Assembly: GCA_016201405.1 (NCBI GenBank)
Contig: JACQCZ010000005.1
Coordinates: forward strand, 30,162-94,161
Reading direction: 5' to 3'
Origin: Candidatus Acetothermia bacterium
GTDB lineage: Bacteria > Bipolaricaulota > Bipolaricaulia > RBG-16-55-9
DNA length: 64,000 bases
Shown: in pieces, positions 62,829 through 64,000 of the stretch
Position numbering within the stretch: the stretch's first letter is position 1
Layout: each line of letters starts with the position of its first letter
Notes under the pieces: model-generated
What the model was told of the DNA's origin: nothing
Seen by the model: the letters and a program-made list of their open reading frames with translations, nothing else
The model's database searches: none
Translations under genes and position numbers: made by a program

Positions 62829-63668
62829 ATGCCCAATCCTCAAGCCCAACTCGTGCTCAATATTTTGGATGAGATGTGGATGTCAGATGGCTGGATTGAT
62901 CCATTAGAGCCTCTGCTTGACGGCTGGACGCGGGAGCAGGTGACGCGGTCTTACGCAACAGGCGTGATTCCTGTGGAAGGGAATATCAACCACACGTCTT
63001 ATTGGGAAGATTATGCTCTCCATCTGGTTACGGGAAAATCTCTGGAAGATCTGAAGGCACTGGGCGATGCCGACAACGGGAAATTTCCAGAGAAGATGTC
63101 TAAATATCCGCAATCGGCCGGCCATTTCAAAGAGGTCCGCGCTGAGCTTCGAAAAGCAGTGCTCAATCTGGATGAAAAGGCACTAGACGAAAGGGCAGAG
63201 GGGGACATGCTGTCACGGAGCGCGCGCGCCGCTACGCGTGCCGTTCATTCCGGCTATCATGCTGGCCAGCTCTCATATTTACGCAGGTTGATGGAAGCTG
63301 CTGAACCGAAAACGACGGGCAGCATCACTATGCCGACATCCAAATTTTCCGGGTCCAAGCGGATGCTGCTCGATCTGATGGACTTTGCCTGGATCGGTGG
63401 CTATTCGTTTGATCCCTTTGAAGATGTGACCAAAGATATCTCAAAAAGCGATGCTCGCAAAACTGTAAAAGCTGGCATGCCAGCGATTTTGGGAATCGTC
63501 AACCACATGAAGTTTTGGGAAGAGTATGTCACTCGAAGATTGCGCGGTTTGGACACGACTGACATGGCTGTTGTAGAGCCAGGAGAGGCCCCTAGCGGTA
63601 TGCCAGGCTGGCCAGAAGCTCGAGAATCGCTCATTGCGCCCAGCATGCGGAGCTTCGTGCAGCCTTAG
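62829..63668 (+). CDS. DinB-like protein, two repeats, frameshifted near the end
   Basis: A 279-residue reading frame with two DinB/DfsB-type four-helix repeats. The first ends HSGYHAGQLSYLRRL, the second starts LLDLMDFAWIGG and holds VNHMKFWEEYV. The natural C-terminus (the HxxHxxQ helix of repeat two) continues in another frame past 63632, so the stop at 63666 is the result of a frameshift. DinB-fold proteins bind metal and often act with thiols. The ATG at 62829 follows GAGAGGAG. Confidence 0.75.
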   Translation: MPNPQAQLVLNILDEMWMSDGWIDPLEPLLDGWTREQVTRSYATGVIPVEGNINHTSYWEDYALHLVTGKSLEDLKALGDADNGKFPEKMSKYPQSAGHFKEVRAELRKAVLNLDEKALDERAEGDMLSRSARAATRAVHSGYHAGQLSYLRRLMEAAEPKTTGSITMPTSKFSGSKRMLLDLMDFAWIGGYSFDPFEDVTKDISKSDARKTVKAGMPAILGIVNHMKFWEEYVTRRLRGLDTTDMAVVEPGEAPSGMPGWPEARESLIAPSMRSFVQP

Positions 63669-63841
63669 AGGCGTTGACTGATGATGACATGGCCAAGCCT
63701 CGACCGGGCAAGGGCAAGGGATTTGAAGAGGGACAGCCCGCGCAGTGGCTTGCCTATGGGATTGTCATTCATCATTCTTATCATGTGGGGCAGATCGTGC
63801 TCTTGCGTCAATTGATGGGTCACAAAGAGTATTTTATCTAA
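63632..63841 (+). pseudogene. Out-of-frame C-terminal part of the DinB-like gene
   Basis: Read from about 63632 in the frame ending at TAA 63839-63841, the sequence gives AQHAELRAALEALTDDD and then IVIHHSYHVGQIVLLRQLMG, the expected closing helices of the second DinB repeat. It parallels KEVRAELRKAVLN and HSGYHAGQLSYLRRLM of repeat one. One base lost (or two gained) at about 63621-63632 explains the break. Confidence 0.75.
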
Positions 63842-63873
63842 GCGATCTCTAAACCTACCTTCCCAAAAAGAAG

Positions 63874-63900
63874 AGAGGGCCGGAGTGACTCCGGCCCTCT
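63874..63900. terminator. Bidirectional terminator
   Basis: A perfect palindrome of 27 nt (arms AGAGGGCCGGAGT and its complement) lies between the DinB-like gene and a convergent leftward gene. T-rich tracts flank it, stronger on the minus strand (TCTTCTTTTT). Confidence 0.8.
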
Positions 63901-63923
63901 TTCATGTTCTACAAAGGTCTGGC

Positions 63924-64000
63924 TTAGAAGCTGATGGTCACGAAGATCTCAGCCTCAACAAGTCCGGCTGTGTCAAACGTGGCTGAGGCATCCAAGCTGA
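63924..64000 (-). CDS. 3' end of a leftward gene (partial), possibly an outer-membrane or secreted beta protein
   Basis: The last 24 full codons of a leftward frame end at TAA 63926-63924. The tail reads LVEAEIFVTISF: an alternating strand with a terminal Phe, as in many outer-membrane barrels. A terminator follows directly. Too short to identify. Confidence 0.5.
   Translation of the reverse strand, partial: SLDASATFDTAGLVEAEIFVTISF

Overview
This 64 kb window is a stretch of bacterial chromosome. Base composition looks balanced, genes are packed tightly on both strands, and many neighbours share ATGA stop/start overlaps. The host carries apolipoprotein N-acyltransferase, several lipobox proteins, sigma-70-type promoters (TTGnnn, 17 nt, TAnnnT), an ECF sigma factor and Tat signals. 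It also has genes more often seen in archaea or deep-branching bacteria: a DRG-like GTPase with a TGS domain, a Lon-like AAA protease, and RtcB. I cannot name the phylum from sequence alone. No rRNA, tRNA or CRISPR array was recognised.

Layout. 0-0.7 kb: start of a leftward gene and an IS200/IS605-type element. 0.7-9.3 kb: small lipoproteins and membrane proteins, an FAD oxidoreductase, a phoH plus 7TM-HD phosphodiesterase pair, and an RluA pseudouridine synthase. 9.4-17.4 kb: one leftward operon, read from 17.4 kb down: ECF sigma factor, membrane anti-sigma-like protein with a glycogen-binding-like domain, three exported proteins of unknown role, and a 1254-residue subtilase with CARDB, DUF4384-like and PKD domains. 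It ends at a bidirectional terminator. 17.6-21.8 kb: PKD/TolB-like propeller lipoprotein, lnt, a CcdA-like membrane protein, fabG. 21.9-28.8 kb: rightward enzymes (M20 peptidase, methyltransferase, DUF2007, alkyltransferase-like protein, VOC protein, MFS transporter, epimerase, RimB-like protease, RimK ligase). 29-32.3 kb: an unknown gene and the Lon-like protease. 32.3-41.7 kb: leftward CoA/fatty-acid genes (aminotransferase, CaiB-type CoA transferase, acyl-CoA ligase, 3-hydroxyacyl-CoA dehydrogenase, GNAT, vanadium haloperoxidase, AhpD-like protein, acyl-CoA dehydrogenase), with a decayed tandem duplication at the GNAT/haloperoxidase junction. 41.8-46.7 kb: panD, a cupredoxin-like protein, and an operon of M1 peptidase, LytS-like kinase and LytTR regulator. 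46.8-52.5 kb: sugar nucleotidyltransferase, hydrolase, ABC-2 exporter, NAD kinase. 52.6-56.4 kb: a NitT/TauT-type ABC importer divergent from gcvT. 56.5-64 kb: a secreted protein with five SFEDL repeats, a lipoprotein, the DRG-like GTPase, rtcB, folE, pgsA-like, a frameshifted DinB-like gene, and the 3' end of a leftward gene.

Points of most interest: the ECF-headed secretion operon with a C-terminal module shared by two of its products; the SFEDL-repeat protein; a recurring promoter layout that implies leaderless mRNAs (nadK, fabG, rluA, M1 peptidase); an importer binding protein whose best start codon is ATA; and the decayed duplication around the vanadium haloperoxidase.
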